In this document: positions 1 to 6,695 of the stretch, piece after piece
Numbering within the stretch: the first letter of the stretch is position 1
Layout of the letters: every line of letters starts with the position of its first letter
Source of the DNA: Oscillospiraceae bacterium
GTDB lineage: Bacteria; Bacillota; Clostridia; Oscillospirales; Ruminococcaceae
Direction of reading: 5' to 3'
Length of the DNA stretch: 6,695 nucleotides
Assembly (NCBI GenBank): GCA_900752625.1
Contig: CAADWC010000234.1
Span: forward strand, 1-6,695
Made by a program: the position numbers and the translations under genes
The notes under the pieces: generated by a model
The model's input: only the letters and a program-made list of their open reading frames with translations
What the model was told of the DNA's origin: nothing
The model's database searches: none

Positions 1-131
1 AAAACCCAGCCGTTAAGAACGCCCAAAACCAGGACGCTTTTGTTTTTATAATAATCTGAAATTTCCTTCCCCAATGCGCATACTCTTTCAGCGATCTCCT
101 TCTGTGAAAATAAAACCTTTATATTTTCCAT
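1..131 (-). CDS. hpt: Hypoxanthine phosphoribosyltransferase, N-terminal fragment (cut by the left window edge)
   Basis: Cytosolic purine-salvage enzyme of the type I phosphoribosyltransferase family, which transfers phosphoribose from PRPP to hypoxanthine or guanine to make IMP or GMP. Only 43 codons plus two bases are visible, out of roughly 175-180 residues usual for the family; the rest lies beyond base 1. The fragment begins MENIKVLFSQKEIAERV, then a helix with LGKEISDYYKNK and the strand-loop VLVLGVLNG. That loop matches the family's PRPP/pyrophosphate-binding segment (V-G-V-L-K/N-G). The PRPP signature motif itself is off-window. The start is ATG at 129-131. An in-frame TAA directly precedes it, so it cannot lie further upstream, and a GGGGTGA ribosome-binding site sits 8 bases before it. 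The gene follows tilS by 63 bases. The tilS-hpt pair is common in Firmicutes, usually with ftsH next. The identification rests on a short piece plus context, but both agree. Confidence 0.85.
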   Translation of the reverse strand, partial: MENIKVLFSQKEIAERVCALGKEISDYYKNKSVLVLGVLNGWV

Positions 132-194
132 TTATCCGTTCACCCCGTTACATTCAGCGGACATAAAATATAATAAACTATATTTGTGACAGTT
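132..194 (-). other. tilS-hpt intergenic gap, AT-rich, possible weak promoter
   Basis: This 63-base gap is longer than the next three upstream junctions (11, 2 and 16 bases). Its tilS-proximal half is strongly AT-rich on the minus strand. A CTGTCA (192-187) and a TATTTT (170-165), 16 bases apart, each match four of six bases of the sigma-A -35 and -10 consensus, so an internal promoter for hpt is possible but weak. A 5-base inverted repeat (AAACT 175-179 with AGTTT 191-195 on the plus strand, 11-base loop) overlaps the tilS stop codon. It is too short and A/T-only to call a terminator. Read-through from tilS is the simpler expectation. Confidence 0.25.
140..146 (-). promoter_or_regulatory. 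Shine-Dalgarno site of hpt
   Basis: On the minus strand the sequence GGGGTGA lies 8 bases before the ATG at 131. Together with the in-frame TAA immediately before that ATG (132-134), it fixes the start of the truncated hpt gene. It is less purine-rich than the sites of gdpP and rplI, but its spacing is good. Confidence 0.6.
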
Positions 195-1511
195 TTATGA
201 TATTTTGCAGATCAATAGTCTTTTTGTCGAACCGGTGACCTTAACCCGCTCGGATATCCCGAAGCCCTCGATAAAAAACAAGCCCTCGTCATCCGAAAGC
301 ATTACCGTTCTGCTGCGCTTTTCTGCGGGAACCCTTTCGTTGAACAGCTTTTTTACAGACGACGTAAAATCTCTGCCTTCAAGCTTTATCCTGTCGCCGT
401 TCCTTCTGTTTCTAAGCAAAATTTCACCTTTTATTTTATCATAATCGGCTATGCAATTTGCAAACTTTTTATTAACATTACATTCAAAGCTGCTCATATC
501 TATTATTTTTACAACTATTTTCTTGTCAAAAAAACAATACTCTCCGCCCGGAACAACAGCAAAGCTTACATCGCCGCATTTAAGGCTGCCGGAATTTACA
601 ATTCTTATCGAATCCCTGCTGCACAATACGGTAAGACCACTGCCTACATCCGCTCTGCCGCCGTTTTCAGAAAGCCTTATCAGTTCCCGTACCCTGTCGT
701 GAGAACAGGCAAGACCGTTTTGCGACAGTATTTTCATAAATACCTGGTTTTTTATAGCGCAGTCCGCCGAATTCAATACCCGGCGGCTGAAAGAATTCCC
801 GCCGGCTGCGGCAGCCTTATAAACCTCTTCCGCTTGCGCTTCAAGATACTCCATATCCTGCCTGAGAGAGCAGGACATAGCTCCGAAAGCATTTTCCGCC
901 GATCGGTTGATTTCCCGCATAACCGGAATAACTCTGTGTCTTATTTTGTTTCGGGTGTGATCGTCGGAAAGATTGGTAGAATCGGTAACAAAGGTCTGAT
1001 TTCTCGATTCAAGAAAGCTCTCAACCTCTTCTCTTGTACAGCAGATAAGAGGGCGTATAATATCATTTCTGACCGGCGGTATACCGCACAGACCCCTGAT
1101 ACCGGTGCCTCTTGCCATGTTAAACAGCGCCGTTTCCATGCTGTCGGAAAGAGTATGTGCAGTAGCTGTCTTATCCGCTCCGCACTGCGCAAATATCTCA
1201 TATCTGAGCTTCCTTGCTCCCTCTTCTATGGAAAATCCGTTTTCTTCGCAGTATTTTCCCACGTCTTTACGGTATATATCAAGCTGAACGTTAAGCCGTG
1301 CGCACAGATCCCTGCAGAATTCTTCGTCACGCAGACTTTCCCCGCCTCTGAGCTGATGATTCACATGACACGCCCTTACCTTATATCCGAGCTCCAGCAA
1401 ACACAAAAGGAGGGTTACGCTGTCCGCTCCGCCCGAAAGACAGCACAGCACAGTCTCGCCCTCTGATATCATATTAAATTCAGAAATCGTTTTCCTTACT
1501 TTATCCAGCAT
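195..1511 (-). CDS. tilS: tRNA(Ile)-lysidine synthetase
   Basis: ATP-dependent cytosolic enzyme that attaches lysine to C34 of the tRNA-Ile with a CAU anticodon. The resulting lysidine makes the tRNA read AUA and accept isoleucine; the activity is normally essential. The 438-residue protein is full length for the family. Visible motifs in order: the N-type ATP-pyrophosphatase P-loop SGGADS (26-31), HVNHQLRG (49-56), EEGARKLRYEIF (96-107), TAHTLSDSMET (117-127), RGTGIRGLCGIPP (134-146), DSTN (177-180) and RNKIRH (187-192). A C-terminal TilS domain follows, with NRRNGDRI (368-375) and SVKKLFNERVPAEKR (385-399). The start ATG (1509-1511) follows an AGGA (1516-1519) and lies 11 bases past the dnaB stop, so the gene is probably co-transcribed with dnaB. 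Two oddities: the common HHxDDQxET motif reads HTLSDSMET, a variant I believe is frequent in Clostridia, and the protein has 20 cysteines against 4 in similarly sized DnaB. Confidence 0.96.
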   Translation of the reverse strand: MLDKVRKTISEFNMISEGETVLCCLSGGADSVTLLLCLLELGYKVRACHVNHQLRGGESLRDEEFCRDLCARLNVQLDIYRKDVGKYCEENGFSIEEGARKLRYEIFAQCGADKTATAHTLSDSMETALFNMARGTGIRGLCGIPPVRNDIIRPLICCTREEVESFLESRNQTFVTDSTNLSDDHTRNKIRHRVIPVMREINRSAENAFGAMSCSLRQDMEYLEAQAEEVYKAAAAGGNSFSRRVLNSADCAIKNQVFMKILSQNGLACSHDRVRELIRLSENGGRADVGSGLTVLCSRDSIRIVNSGSLKCGDVSFAVVPGGEYCFFDKKIVVKIIDMSSFECNVNKKFANCIADYDKIKGEILLRNRRNGDRIKLEGRDFTSSVKKLFNERVPAEKRSRTVMLSDDEGLFFIEGFGISERVKVTGSTKRLLICKIS

Positions 1512-1522
1512 CGTTTCCTATC

Positions 1523-2884
1523 TTACTCTTTTCTGAAATCAAGACTTCTGAACAGCGTATACTCGCCTATCCACGCAAGCTTAACGGTATCGGTCGTTCC
1601 GTGACGGTTCTTTGCCACGATACATTCGGCAACACTCTGATCTGCGCTTTCCTTGTCATAATAAGCGTCTCTGTAAAGAAACAGAATAATATCCGCATCC
1701 TGCTCGATAGATCCGGATTCACGCAGGTCGGAAAGCATAGGACGCTTGTCGTCACGCTTTTCCGAACTTCTTGAAAGCTGTGAAAGCGCAATAACAGGCA
1801 CGTTAAGCTCCTTCGCCATAAGCTTGAGCTGTCTTGTTATCTCCGAAACCTCGTTTACTCGGCTTGTGTGCTTGTTAGGCGACGACATCAGCTGAAGATA
1901 GTCGATAACAACAAGCCCCAGATTCCGCATACGTCTCAGCTTTGCTTTCATCTGCGGAACATTTATCCCCGCTCCGTCATCCAGGTATATAGGAAGCTTA
2001 GCCAGGGTTTCCGTACCGTTTGCAAGCTTTATCCAGTCGTCCGGCTCGATCTTTCCCGAGCGCAGACAGGTATTATTAACAAGAGACTCGGATGACAGCA
2101 TACGCGTAACCATCTGCTCCTTGCCCATCTCAAGAGAAAAAATAACTACCTCTTTCATAGTGCGCTTGCAGGTATTTACCGCAATATTCAGCGCAAAAGC
2201 TGATTTTCCCATAGCAGGACGGGCGGCAAGTATTATCAGATCTGATTTGTTTAAGCCGGTCGTTATAGCGTCCAGCTGCGAAAATCCCGTTTTTGCTCCC
2301 AGGTGTTTTTCGGCGTCGGGACCGCTTATCTCCTGAAGATGAGAATAAGCGTCGATAATAACGCTGTCGATCCTGGTAAGCCCCTGAACCTCGTTTCCCT
2401 GTCTTATATCGAAAATCTTCTGCTCGGCACTGTCAAGCATTGTTTTGGAATCCACCGAGCCTTCGTTGGCAGTTTCGATAATCTCGTTCGCAACGTTGAC
2501 AAGCGCGCGTATATGATACTTTTCCTCGATTATCTTACAGTAGCTTTCTATATTGGCAGTAGACGGAACGCCCTCCATCATGCCCGTAAGATACGCCTTA
2601 GCCATGGCAGAGGTCTCAAAAACGCCCATAGTTACCGACTCGTTAATAACGGTAATTATATCCTCCGTCTGCGAGGCGGTAAACATCCTCATCATAATTG
2701 AAAAAAGCTGCTGATGCTGAGGTCTGTAAAAATAATCAGGTCTTAAAATCTCAATAACCTTAGGCAGAACCGACGGATCAAGCAAAACTCCGCCAAGCAC
2801 AGCCTGCTCCGCCTCCAGAGAATAAGGAAGCTCGCGCCCCAGAATATCGCTGGCTTTAAGCTGCGATACGTTATCAAGTGCCAT
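1523..2884 (-). CDS. dnaB: Replicative DNA helicase DnaB (called DnaC in Bacillus subtilis)
   Basis: Hexameric ATP-driven helicase that unwinds the parental duplex at the replication fork and recruits primase. The 453-residue protein is the usual length, with no intein or insertion. The N-terminal helical domain (about 18-165) starts with PYSLEAEQAVLGGVLLD. A linker leads to the RecA-like domain (about 195-453). ATPase motifs: Walker A ARPAMGKS (221-228), SLEM (250-253), Walker B VVIDYLQLM (325-333), SQLSR (368-372), DLRESGSIEQDADII (386-400), and KNRHGTTDTVKL (425-436), which holds the basic residues expected to act on the neighbouring subunit's ATP. The first Walker A position is Ala rather than Gly, as is normal for DnaB. 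The ATG (2882-2884) is two bases past the rplI stop, so translation is probably coupled to rplI. The rplI-dnaB order is conserved in Firmicutes. No loader gene is in the window. Confidence 0.97.
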   Translation of the reverse strand: MALDNVSQLKASDILGRELPYSLEAEQAVLGGVLLDPSVLPKVIEILRPDYFYRPQHQQLFSIMMRMFTASQTEDIITVINESVTMGVFETSAMAKAYLTGMMEGVPSTANIESYCKIIEEKYHIRALVNVANEIIETANEGSVDSKTMLDSAEQKIFDIRQGNEVQGLTRIDSVIIDAYSHLQEISGPDAEKHLGAKTGFSQLDAITTGLNKSDLIILAARPAMGKSAFALNIAVNTCKRTMKEVVIFSLEMGKEQMVTRMLSSESLVNNTCLRSGKIEPDDWIKLANGTETLAKLPIYLDDGAGINVPQMKAKLRRMRNLGLVVIDYLQLMSSPNKHTSRVNEVSEITRQLKLMAKELNVPVIALSQLSRSSEKRDDKRPMLSDLRESGSIEQDADIILFLYRDAYYDKESADQSVAECIVAKNRHGTTDTVKLAWIGEYTLFRSLDFRKE

Positions 2885-2886
2885 TT

Positions 2887-3333
2887 TTATTCTTCAACCA
2901 CCTTAATTTTCAGAGAGCACGAAACGCCCTGAGTCATTTTGACCGTAGCGGTAAAATCGCCGAAGCTTTTTATCTCGCTTCCCAGAACGATTTTCTTCTT
3001 ATCGACAGTCTGTGAATACTGCGCCTTTACAGCGTCCGCAACGGCTGCTCCCGTAACGGCTCCGAACAGCTTGCCGCCCTGACCGGCCTTTGCCTTGATA
3101 ATTACCTCTTTTCCATCGAGAGCGGCGGCAGTTTTCTCGTTTTCCGCCTTCTCAACTTCAAGCTTATGCTGAGCGGAAGCTTTCTTTCCCGCAAGGTCGT
3201 TTATATTCTTGGCAGTAGCCTCTACGGCCAATCCCTTAGCCAGCAGATAGTTTCTTGCGTATCCGTCGGCAACGTTCAGAGTATCCCCAGCCTTGCCGGA
3301 ACCCTTAACGTCTTTAATAAGTATAACTTTCAT
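2887..3333 (-). CDS. rplI: Large-subunit ribosomal protein bL9
   Basis: Component of the 50S subunit that binds 23S rRNA near the L1 stalk base through its N-terminal domain and reaches outward through a long helix; it helps maintain reading frame. At 148 residues it has the normal length. The N-terminal rRNA-binding domain (1-50) holds [16 protein letters not shown] and the family signature [13 protein letters not shown] (24-36), with Ala where Pro is common (LLPKG). The connecting helix spans about 41-73 and is rich in Lys, Glu and Ala. The C-terminal domain shows [12 protein letters not shown] (83-94) and [17 protein letters not shown] (111-127). The start ATG (3331-3333) has a strong AAAAGGA site 9 bases upstream, placed directly after the gdpP stop. 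The gene sits 16 bases after gdpP and 2 before dnaB, matching the conserved Firmicute cluster. Confidence 0.97.
   Translation of the reverse strand: MKVILIKDVKGSGKAGDTLNVADGYARNYLLAKGLAVEATAKNINDLAGKKASAQHKLEVEKAENEKTAAALDGKEVIIKAKAGQGGKLFGAVTGAAVADAVKAQYSQTVDKKKIVLGSEIKSFGDFTATVKMTQGVSCSLKIKVVEE
2898..2904 (-). promoter_or_regulatory. Probable dnaB Shine-Dalgarno site inside the rplI coding end
   Basis: On the minus strand AAGGTGG lies within the last codons of rplI, 13 bases before the dnaB ATG at 2884. That is longer than the usual 5-9 bases. The only nearer purine stretch is GAAGA (2891-2895), a weak match. With only two bases between the rplI stop and the dnaB start, ribosomes finishing rplI may re-initiate on dnaB. 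Confidence 0.5.
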
Positions 3334-3349
3334 AATAACACGTCCTTTT

Positions 3350-5320
3350 CTATGTATTATTTCTTATGTATTCATCAATAGCTTCAAAAAGCTGCTTTTT
3401 CGCCTTTTCAAGCGTTGTATTCAGCTGTGTGGCAGCCATTGTCAGATGACCGCCTCCTCCCAGGCTTTCCATAACGATCTGAACATTGAACGCCCCCATG
3501 CTTCTGGCGGAGATGTTTACGGTTCCTCCGTCTTCATAAAGAACAAAGGAAGCGTTTACTCCGACGATACCAAGCATTTCGTCGGCAGCCTGAGACGCCG
3601 CTATTCTTATATTATCAAACGTTTCCTCGGTAGACGCTACGGCGCATTTTCTGTATATTTCAGCAGAATTTATAAGATGGGACTTCTGACGGTAGGTTTC
3701 TATACTGTTTGCAAACAGCTTCTTAACTGCTACCGTATCCGCTCCCATTTTTCTCAGAAAAGCCGCTGCCTCAAAAGTCCTTACTCCCGTTTTCATTACG
3801 AAATTCTTGGTATCAAGCATGATTCCGGCAAGCAGCGCCTCAGCAACAGGAGAAGATATCTTAATATCGCCTCCGAAATACTCAATAAGCTCGGCTACCA
3901 TTTCCGCGGCTGAGGAAGCCATGGGCTCGTGATAGAACATAACACACTTTTCGATCGACTTTACCATAAGCCTGTGATGATCGATAACAACGGTCTGCTC
4001 CGCTCTTGCAAGCAGTTCCCGCGATTCTACCAGATCCGGATTATGAGTATCAACCACAATAAGCAGAGTATTCTCATCAAGTCTTTCTATCCCGGCTTCA
4101 GGAGTGATATAGTAATTTGACATATCGTTTTTCCTGATATAATTTATAAGACTCAGAGCAAGATTCTGGTTTTCGTTTACGACAACGTAAGCTTCCTTTC
4201 CCATTTTCCGCACAGCCGAACACATACCGGTGGCAGATCCTATACTGTCAAGGTCACCGAAACGATGACCCATGATAAGCGCTTTGTCATGAGTTGAAAT
4301 AAGCTCCTGCAGCGCTTTTGCAACCATTCTTGTTTTCACCTTGGTATGCTTTTCAACTCCGTTGGAAACTCCTCCGAAGAATTCATAGCCGCTGTCGGTT
4401 TTTACCGCTGCCTGATCCCCGCCTCTTCCAAGGCACATTTCAAGCGCCTGCTTGGCATAGACCTCGCTTTCCGCAAGATTAGAAGCGTTATGCCCTACGC
4501 CTATGGAAAGGGTTATATTCTGCCTTTCGCCGACGGTTATCGTTCTTGCCTGCTCCAAAATCTTAAAACGATTTTCGATTATGGGAGCAAGATGCCGCTC
4601 CTCCATTATTACATAAAACTTATCGCTGTTTATCTTCTTAGAAAACGCAGTAGTTCCGTCCACAAAATTTTCAATAAGCTTTTCGATCTTTACCAGCGCG
4701 TGAGCCTTTTCGCTCTCGCGGATATTGGACATAATATCCTCAAAGTTATCTATAAAAATTATGATGACCGATTTATGCGACTGCCTGTGCTCGTATTCAA
4801 GCTCAACATAATCCGTAGTATCATTGAAATATATCAATGCAAGAGAACCGTTAGCGTCGGTATGTATGCCCTTTGCGATATAAAAGCGCCTGTTAAGACA
4901 TATAAGATCGCCGTCCGGCTCGAAAATCTTGTACATATCTATATTAACGATCTCGGTTATATCAATGCCGTAAGCCTCTTCAGCAGTATAGACCTGCCTG
5001 CCGAAAAGCTTATTATACCAAACGATAGTATTGTTTTCGTCAACTATAATTGCCGGAGCAGGAAAATTAAGAAGCGAATCCTTTTCGGTTTTCGTTATCA
5101 TTGTAGCCAGCCTTGCGACATACTTTTTATTGCTGTTTCTGAACAGCACAGATTCAAGTATCAGCAGAACTGCCGCGGCTATTGAAACACACAGCAGAAC
5201 TCCGCCCATATCCCTGCTTGACGGCGTATCGTAAACGGAATATGAAGAGATCAAAGCCGACAGGACAACCACAGCGGTGGTTATCTTTATCAGAATCTGA
5301 AAACCGTTATTTCCTTTCAT
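3350..5320 (-). CDS. gdpP: GdpP-type membrane cyclic-di-AMP phosphodiesterase (DHH/DHHA1)
   Basis: Membrane-anchored enzyme that hydrolyses c-di-AMP to pApA and so influences potassium and osmotic balance, cell-wall stress and beta-lactam tolerance. At 656 residues it matches the family (about 650-660). Domains in order: two transmembrane helices (about 9-28 and 38-60); a PAS-like sensor domain (about 80-172) with [18 protein letters not shown]; a degenerate GGDEF domain (about 183-306) ending LSIGVG and RGGDQ (299-303) in place of GGDEF; a DHH catalytic domain with [10 protein letters not shown] (350-359), VVDTHN (422-427), DHH (447-449) and LDTKNF (502-507); and a DHHA1 domain with [13 protein letters not shown] (621-633). 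The presumed metal ligands His352, Asp356, Asp358, Asp424, His448 and Asp503 are all present, so the enzyme should be active. The start ATG (5318-5320) follows AGAGGAAAGG (5330-5339), 9 bases away. In characterised relatives the PAS domain binds haem and ppGpp inhibits activity; neither can be read from this sequence. Confidence 0.96.
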   Translation of the reverse strand: MKGNNGFQILIKITTAVVVLSALISSYSVYDTPSSRDMGGVLLCVSIAAAVLLILESVLFRNSNKKYVARLATMITKTEKDSLLNFPAPAIIVDENNTIVWYNKLFGRQVYTAEEAYGIDITEIVNIDMYKIFEPDGDLICLNRRFYIAKGIHTDANGSLALIYFNDTTDYVELEYEHRQSHKSVIIIFIDNFEDIMSNIRESEKAHALVKIEKLIENFVDGTTAFSKKINSDKFYVIMEERHLAPIIENRFKILEQARTITVGERQNITLSIGVGHNASNLAESEVYAKQALEMCLGRGGDQAAVKTDSGYEFFGGVSNGVEKHTKVKTRMVAKALQELISTHDKALIMGHRFGDLDSIGSATGMCSAVRKMGKEAYVVVNENQNLALSLINYIRKNDMSNYYITPEAGIERLDENTLLIVVDTHNPDLVESRELLARAEQTVVIDHHRLMVKSIEKCVMFYHEPMASSAAEMVAELIEYFGGDIKISSPVAEALLAGIMLDTKNFVMKTGVRTFEAAAFLRKMGADTVAVKKLFANSIETYRQKSHLINSAEIYRKCAVASTEETFDNIRIAASQAADEMLGIVGVNASFVLYEDGGTVNISARSMGAFNVQIVMESLGGGGHLTMAATQLNTTLEKAKKQLFEAIDEYIRNNT

Positions 5321-5341
5321 TTTTAATGACCTTTCCTCTCT

Positions 5342-5361
5342 ATGCTCACGATCGTATGCAT
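5342..5361. repeat. 20-bp imperfect palindrome in the gdpP leader
   Basis: The plus strand reads ATGC-TC-ACGATCGT-AT-GCAT, symmetric about 5351/5352. The central 8 bases form a perfect palindrome (5348-5355). Two mismatched pairs separate it from matching 4-base outer arms (5342-5345 and 5358-5361). It ends two bases upstream of the gdpP ribosome-binding site. A loopless dyad of this kind suits a dimeric DNA-binding protein better than an RNA hairpin, but an 8-base palindrome can also arise by chance. No regulator can be named. Confidence 0.4.
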
Positions 5362-5411
5362 CCGGTTAATAAATATCGGCAGAAACGCTTATTATTTAAT
5401 GAGCAAACCGG
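5362..5411 (-). repeat. Inverted repeat immediately after the rnj stop codon
   Basis: A 50-base segment is bounded by exact 6-base arms (CCGGTT at 5362-5367 and AACCGG at 5406-5411). It starts at the base after the rnj TAG and abuts the 20-bp palindrome. Inside lie AT-rich arms that pair 8 of 10 (5390-5399 with 5366-5375), but using these reduces the outer stem to CCGG and leaves an 8-base bulge. The transcript could fold into an imperfect stem-loop at the rnj-gdpP boundary. No U-run follows, so it is not a standard intrinsic terminator. It might protect or expose a processing site, or be incidental. Confidence 0.35.
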
Positions 5412-6695
5412 CTATATTTCCATTATTATAGGCAGGATCATCGGACTTCTCTTTGTCTTTAAATAAATATAATCCGAAAGACTGTCTCTCATTTTTCCTT
5501 TGATTGCATTCCATTCCTTCATATCGTGGTCGAGGCAATCCTGCAAAGTTTCACTGAGCAAACGTTTGGCTTCGTCCATAAGCTCCTCGCTTTCCCTTAC
5601 ATACACAAAACCTCTTGAAACCACGTCCGGACCGGCAAGTATCTCGCCTGACATCCTGTCTATGGTCGCTACGGCAATTATAAGACCGTCCTGTGCAAGA
5701 TGCTTTCTGTCCCTAAGCACGATCGCTCCGACATCGCCGACTCCGAGACCGTCAACAAGAACCTTTCCTGCCGGAACCTGTCCCGTAACCTTCATATCTA
5801 CTCCGTCAGTCTCAATAACGTTGCCTATTTCTCCGATAATAATATTGCTTTCAGGTATTCCTACAGACATAGCGGTATCCTTATGCTTGACAAGATGCTT
5901 ATACTCACCGTGTACCGGAATAAAAAACTTTGGCTTGGTTATCGAAAGGATAAGCTTCTGCTCCTCCTGACAGGCGTGACCGGAAACGTGAACGTCATAC
6001 ATAGCCTCATAAACTACCTCGGAGCCAAGCTTCATAAGCTCGTTTACCACTCTTGTTACATATTTTTCATTTCCCGGAATAGGATTTGCAGAGATAATAA
6101 TAAAATCCTGCGGAGTTATAGACACCTGACGGTGCTCACCCATAGCCATTCTGGTAAGCGCCGACATAGGCTCACCCTGACTTCCGGTAGTTACTATACA
6201 CATTTTCTCGGCGGGGGATCTCGATATCATGTCAATATCGACAAGAACTCCCTCCGGGACTTTAAGATAGCCCAACTCGATACCCTTACCCATTACGTTG
6301 ACCATGCTTCTGCCCGAAACAGCAACTTTCCTTCCCGTAGCCGCAGCTCGGTTTATTATCTGCTGAACCCTGTGAATATTTGAGGCGAAGGTAGCTATAA
6401 TGATCCTCTTGCCGTCTGCCTGAGAAAACAGCTTTTCAAAGCTTTCTCCCACCTTGCGCTCGCTCATGGTATATCCCGGACGCTCTGAATTAGTGGAATC
6501 CGACATAAGCGCCAGAACGCCTTTGTTTCCAAGCTCCGCAAACCTGGCAAGATCAATGATACCACCCTCTATAGGAGTATAATCGACCTTAAAGTCACCG
6601 GTATGGATAATTACGCCGGCCGGAGTATGAACAGCCATTCCCACGGCATCTGGAATAGAGTGGTTGACTCTTATAAACTCAACCGCCATACATCC
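5412..6695 (-). CDS. rnj: Ribonuclease J, lacking its N-terminal ~130 residues (cut by the right window edge)
   Basis: Metallo-beta-lactamase/beta-CASP nuclease with 5'-3' exonuclease and endonuclease activity, central to mRNA decay and rRNA maturation in Firmicutes. The frame is open to the right edge, so 427 residues of the usual ~555 are visible. Numbering from the Met at 6687-6689: VEFIRVNHSIPDAVGMAVHTP (3-23), metal-ligand motif HTGDFK (29-34), beta-CASP motifs DSTNSERPGYT (64-74), SGRSM (125-129), SQGEP around 170-174, SANPIPGNE (200-208) and SGHACQEE (236-243), PVHGEY (258-263), then the C-terminal domain with DGLGVGDVG (313-321) and SRGFVYV (358-364). The end KRSPMILPIIMEI is the typical family C-terminus. 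The HxHxDH metal motif lies off-window. That Met is internal: the frame continues upstream through Cys and Gly, with no start signal. Whether this is RnjA or RnjB cannot be decided here; RnjA-like is more likely. It lies 91 bases before gdpP on the same strand. Confidence 0.95.
   Translation of the reverse strand, partial: GCMAVEFIRVNHSIPDAVGMAVHTPAGVIIHTGDFKVDYTPIEGGIIDLARFAELGNKGVLALMSDSTNSERPGYTMSERKVGESFEKLFSQADGKRIIIATFASNIHRVQQIINRAAATGRKVAVSGRSMVNVMGKGIELGYLKVPEGVLVDIDMISRSPAEKMCIVTTGSQGEPMSALTRMAMGEHRQVSITPQDFIIISANPIPGNEKYVTRVVNELMKLGSEVVYEAMYDVHVSGHACQEEQKLILSITKPKFFIPVHGEYKHLVKHKDTAMSVGIPESNIIIGEIGNVIETDGVDMKVTGQVPAGKVLVDGLGVGDVGAIVLRDRKHLAQDGLIIAVATIDRMSGEILAGPDVVSRGFVYVRESEELMDEAKRLLSETLQDCLDHDMKEWNAIKGKMRDSLSDYIYLKTKRSPMILPIIMEI

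Noticed and set aside
175..195. Hairpin at the end of tilS as an intrinsic terminator
   Set aside because: The stem is only five A/T-rich base pairs with an 11-base loop and no clean U-tract follows. It is far too weak to call.
699..1466. 255-codon open frame on the plus strand opposite tilS
   Set aside because: It lies wholly within tilS, which has every family motif in order. The translation resembles no family I know and no ribosome-binding site or independent context supports it.
3293..3913. 206-codon open frame on the plus strand opposite gdpP and the start of rplI
   Set aside because: It spans a gene boundary on the opposite strand and has no recognisable motif; a chance frame.
4403..4780. 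Diguanylate cyclase activity of the GGDEF-like domain in gdpP
   Set aside because: The signature reads RGGDQ rather than GGDEF, the degenerate form normal for GdpP proteins, so c-di-GMP synthesis is not expected.
4346..5185. 279-codon open frame on the plus strand opposite gdpP
   Set aside because: It is antisense to the PAS, GGDEF and early DHH region of an intact, motif-complete gdpP. It shows no family motif and has a low-complexity, tyrosine- and arginine-rich composition typical of a reverse-frame shadow.
5700..6383. 227-codon open frame on the plus strand opposite rnj
   Set aside because: Antisense to the beta-CASP and C-terminal parts of RNase J, whose motifs are all on the minus strand. 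Its translation has no recognisable domain.
6687..6689. ATG in the rnj frame near the right edge as the true start of a short beta-CASP protein
   Set aside because: The frame stays open to the window edge, and the residues after this Met match an internal RNase J segment roughly 130 residues into the protein. The gene is cut by the window rather than truncated.
1..6695. CRISPR array, insertion sequence, tRNA or rRNA gene, or phage or defence system
   Set aside because: I saw no direct repeats with regular spacing, no transposase or terminal inverted repeats, no cloverleaf sequence and no room between the six housekeeping genes.

Overview
The window is a stretch of core, housekeeping chromosome from a low-to-medium GC Gram-positive bacterium. 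It most resembles a clostridial or Ruminococcus-like (Oscillospirales) Firmicute. Evidence: a GdpP-type c-di-AMP phosphodiesterase next to rplI and dnaB, an RNase J, a Firmicute-style TilS, AT-rich gaps with purine-rich Shine-Dalgarno sites, and tight packing. The taxonomic call is inferred from gene content and protein style, not from a search.

All six genes lie on the minus strand, so transcription runs from the right edge to the left. In that order they are: rnj (RNase J; its first ~130 residues lie beyond the right edge; 5412-6695), gdpP (3350-5320), rplI (ribosomal protein bL9; 2887-3333), dnaB (replicative helicase; 1523-2884), tilS (tRNA(Ile)-lysidine synthetase; 195-1511) and hpt (hypoxanthine phosphoribosyltransferase; only its first 43 codons, running off the left edge at base 1). 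The gaps are 91, 16, 2, 11 and 63 bases. Coding density is very high and no stretch over 300 bases lacks a gene.

The layout joins two gene groups familiar from Firmicutes: gdpP-rplI-dnaB, and tilS-hpt (usually followed by ftsH). They probably form one long transcription unit covering RNA turnover, second-messenger degradation, ribosome structure, replication, AUA-codon decoding and purine salvage. No convincing rho-independent terminator was seen. The two larger gaps are the likely places for internal regulation. The rnj-gdpP gap (5321-5411) carries two adjacent inverted repeats; the tilS-hpt gap holds only a weak promoter-like stretch.

I found no mobile element, CRISPR array, tRNA or rRNA gene, frameshift or unknown protein. 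I do not see a new biological system here. The observations below are modest: the dyad-rich leader of gdpP, the rplI/dnaB junction, the joined gene order and a cysteine-rich TilS.
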